DNA of 64,000 nucleotides, taken from Flavobacterium jejuense (GTDB lineage: Bacteria; Bacteroidota; Bacteroidia; Flavobacteriales; Flavobacteriaceae). The stretch covers positions 1 to 64,000 of the forward strand of contig NZ_VEVQ02000017.1 of assembly GCF_006491595.2 (NCBI RefSeq), given 5' to 3'. The position numbers were made by a program, and so were the translations under genes. Shown here piece after piece: positions 63,526 to 64,000 of this stretch (positions are counted from its first letter, which is position 1; each line of letters opens with the position of its first letter). The notes below the pieces were generated by a model that was not told the DNA's origin, made no database searches, and saw only the letters and a program-made list of their open reading frames with translations.

Positions 63526-64000
63526 CTAATATTTTTTTGGAATAAAACGTTGGAAACGAACCAATTGTTCAGGAACACCCACCTCTTTTCTTGGTTGTCT
63601 AGAATGAGGAACGGTTCTCGTTTTAGTATGTTTATGAGCTTTAGAAGCTAATAAATTCACTAGTTTTTGAACTTCACTGCTTAAAGCTTCATCTTGTACC
63701 AATTCGTCTTGAACCATTTCCAATAATTGATCGCGAGTGCTTTCCATTACAGCTTGCTCATTAAATAAATTTTCGTTAGACAAGTGATCCAGCGTAGTAT
63801 GTAATAAGGACTCTTCTTTCATATCCAAGTGTTTGTTGTCGTTTAAGATTTTTCTTAATCGAGCTTCTGTCTCTTTTAATAACAGTTGGTTTTGTGCCTC
63901 ATTTGGAATCACACCAATTTGCATTTCGGGCGGAAAATTAGGATTATCAGGCACACCAGGACGAGGTTGTACAATGGCTAACTTGTCAAAATACTTCACC
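63526..64000 (-). CDS. Unknown protein, C-terminal part (cut by window edge)
   Basis: The frame is open to the right edge; 157 codons plus stop are visible. There is a proline-rich segment (QPRPGVPDNPNFPPEMQ), a helical segment (ETEARLRKILNDNKHLDMKEESLLHTTLDHLSNE) and a basic tail (HKHTKTRTVPHSRQPRKEVGVPEQ). No family was recognised. It precedes the flavoprotein gene by two bases on the same strand, so the two should be co-expressed. Confidence 0.6.
   Translation of the reverse strand, partial: VKYFDKLAIVQPRPGVPDNPNFPPEMQIGVIPNEAQNQLLLKETEARLRKILNDNKHLDMKEESLLHTTLDHLSNENLFNEQAVMESTRDQLLEMVQDELVQDEALSSEVQKLVNLLASKAHKHTKTRTVPHSRQPRKEVGVPEQLVRFQRFIPKKY

Noticed and set aside
63526..64000. LodA-type quinoprotein oxidase
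   Set aside because: The visible residues are proline-rich and helical and show no resemblance I can recognise to LodA; only the neighbour suggested it.

Overview
The window reads as chromosome of a Flavobacteriaceae-type Bacteroidota. It is AT-rich, and many genes follow the Bacteroidota -7 box TAnnTTTG rather than an E. coli-type promoter. It also encodes type IX secretion (T9SS) sorting domains, PorP/SprF, SurA-like chaperones, a gliding-type C-terminal domain and split-LanB lanthipeptide enzymes. No rRNA, tRNA or CRISPR was recognised. No genus is claimed.

Layout. 0-8.8 kb: the end of a large repetitive adhesin, a PorP/SprF protein and an OmpA/PD40 protein (T9SS/gliding type), then a three-gene peptidyl-prolyl isomerase operon for outer-membrane protein folding. 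8.8-13.4 kb: a compact class I lanthipeptide locus, lanC-lanB(N)-lanB(C) with a divergent precursor gene and no exporter or protease. 13.5-20.7 kb: MoxR ATPase, small membrane protein, a possible copper monooxygenase-fold protein, an acyltransferase, aconitase and a C1q-like secreted protein. 20.9-28.0 kb: a glycogen operon glgA-glgC-glgB plus a GH31 alpha-glucosidase. 28.0-32.0 kb: an accessory stretch with an integrase remnant, a hairpin repeat, a lipoprotein, a cyclase, a hydrolase and a DUF1761 protein. 32.0-46.4 kb: mostly ordinary genes (Crp/Fnr regulator, FG-GAP T9SS protein, diheme cytochrome, thioesterase, RmuC, pseudouridine synthase, dienelactone hydrolase, orphan ABC ATPase, META lipoproteins).

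46.4-58 kb is the accessory region of most interest. It holds an Xre-like regulator beside a 13-unit array of 21-bp repeats. It also holds a candidate two-gene defence module: a DUF6119/TIGR04141-like protein and a GHKL ATPase with a PD-(D/E)XK-like tail. A DUF1003-MscS operon, a lipoprotein with three near-identical 276-bp tandem repeats and a small unknown gene follow. Four of the transcription units here share one promoter design: a palindromic operator about 21 bp upstream of a TAGATTTG-type -7 box. Between the genes lie several families of short palindromic repeats, a broken gene, and a 158-bp duplicate of the tail of the flavoprotein gene at 62.4 kb. 58-64 kb: a 1.4-kresidue T9SS-secreted CARDB/jelly-roll protein, then a LodB/halogenase-like flavoprotein directly behind an unknown gene cut by the window edge.

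The best candidates for something undescribed are the exporter-less lanthipeptide locus, the DUF6119 + GHKL-nuclease pair, the shared operator/promoter family and the 21-bp array.
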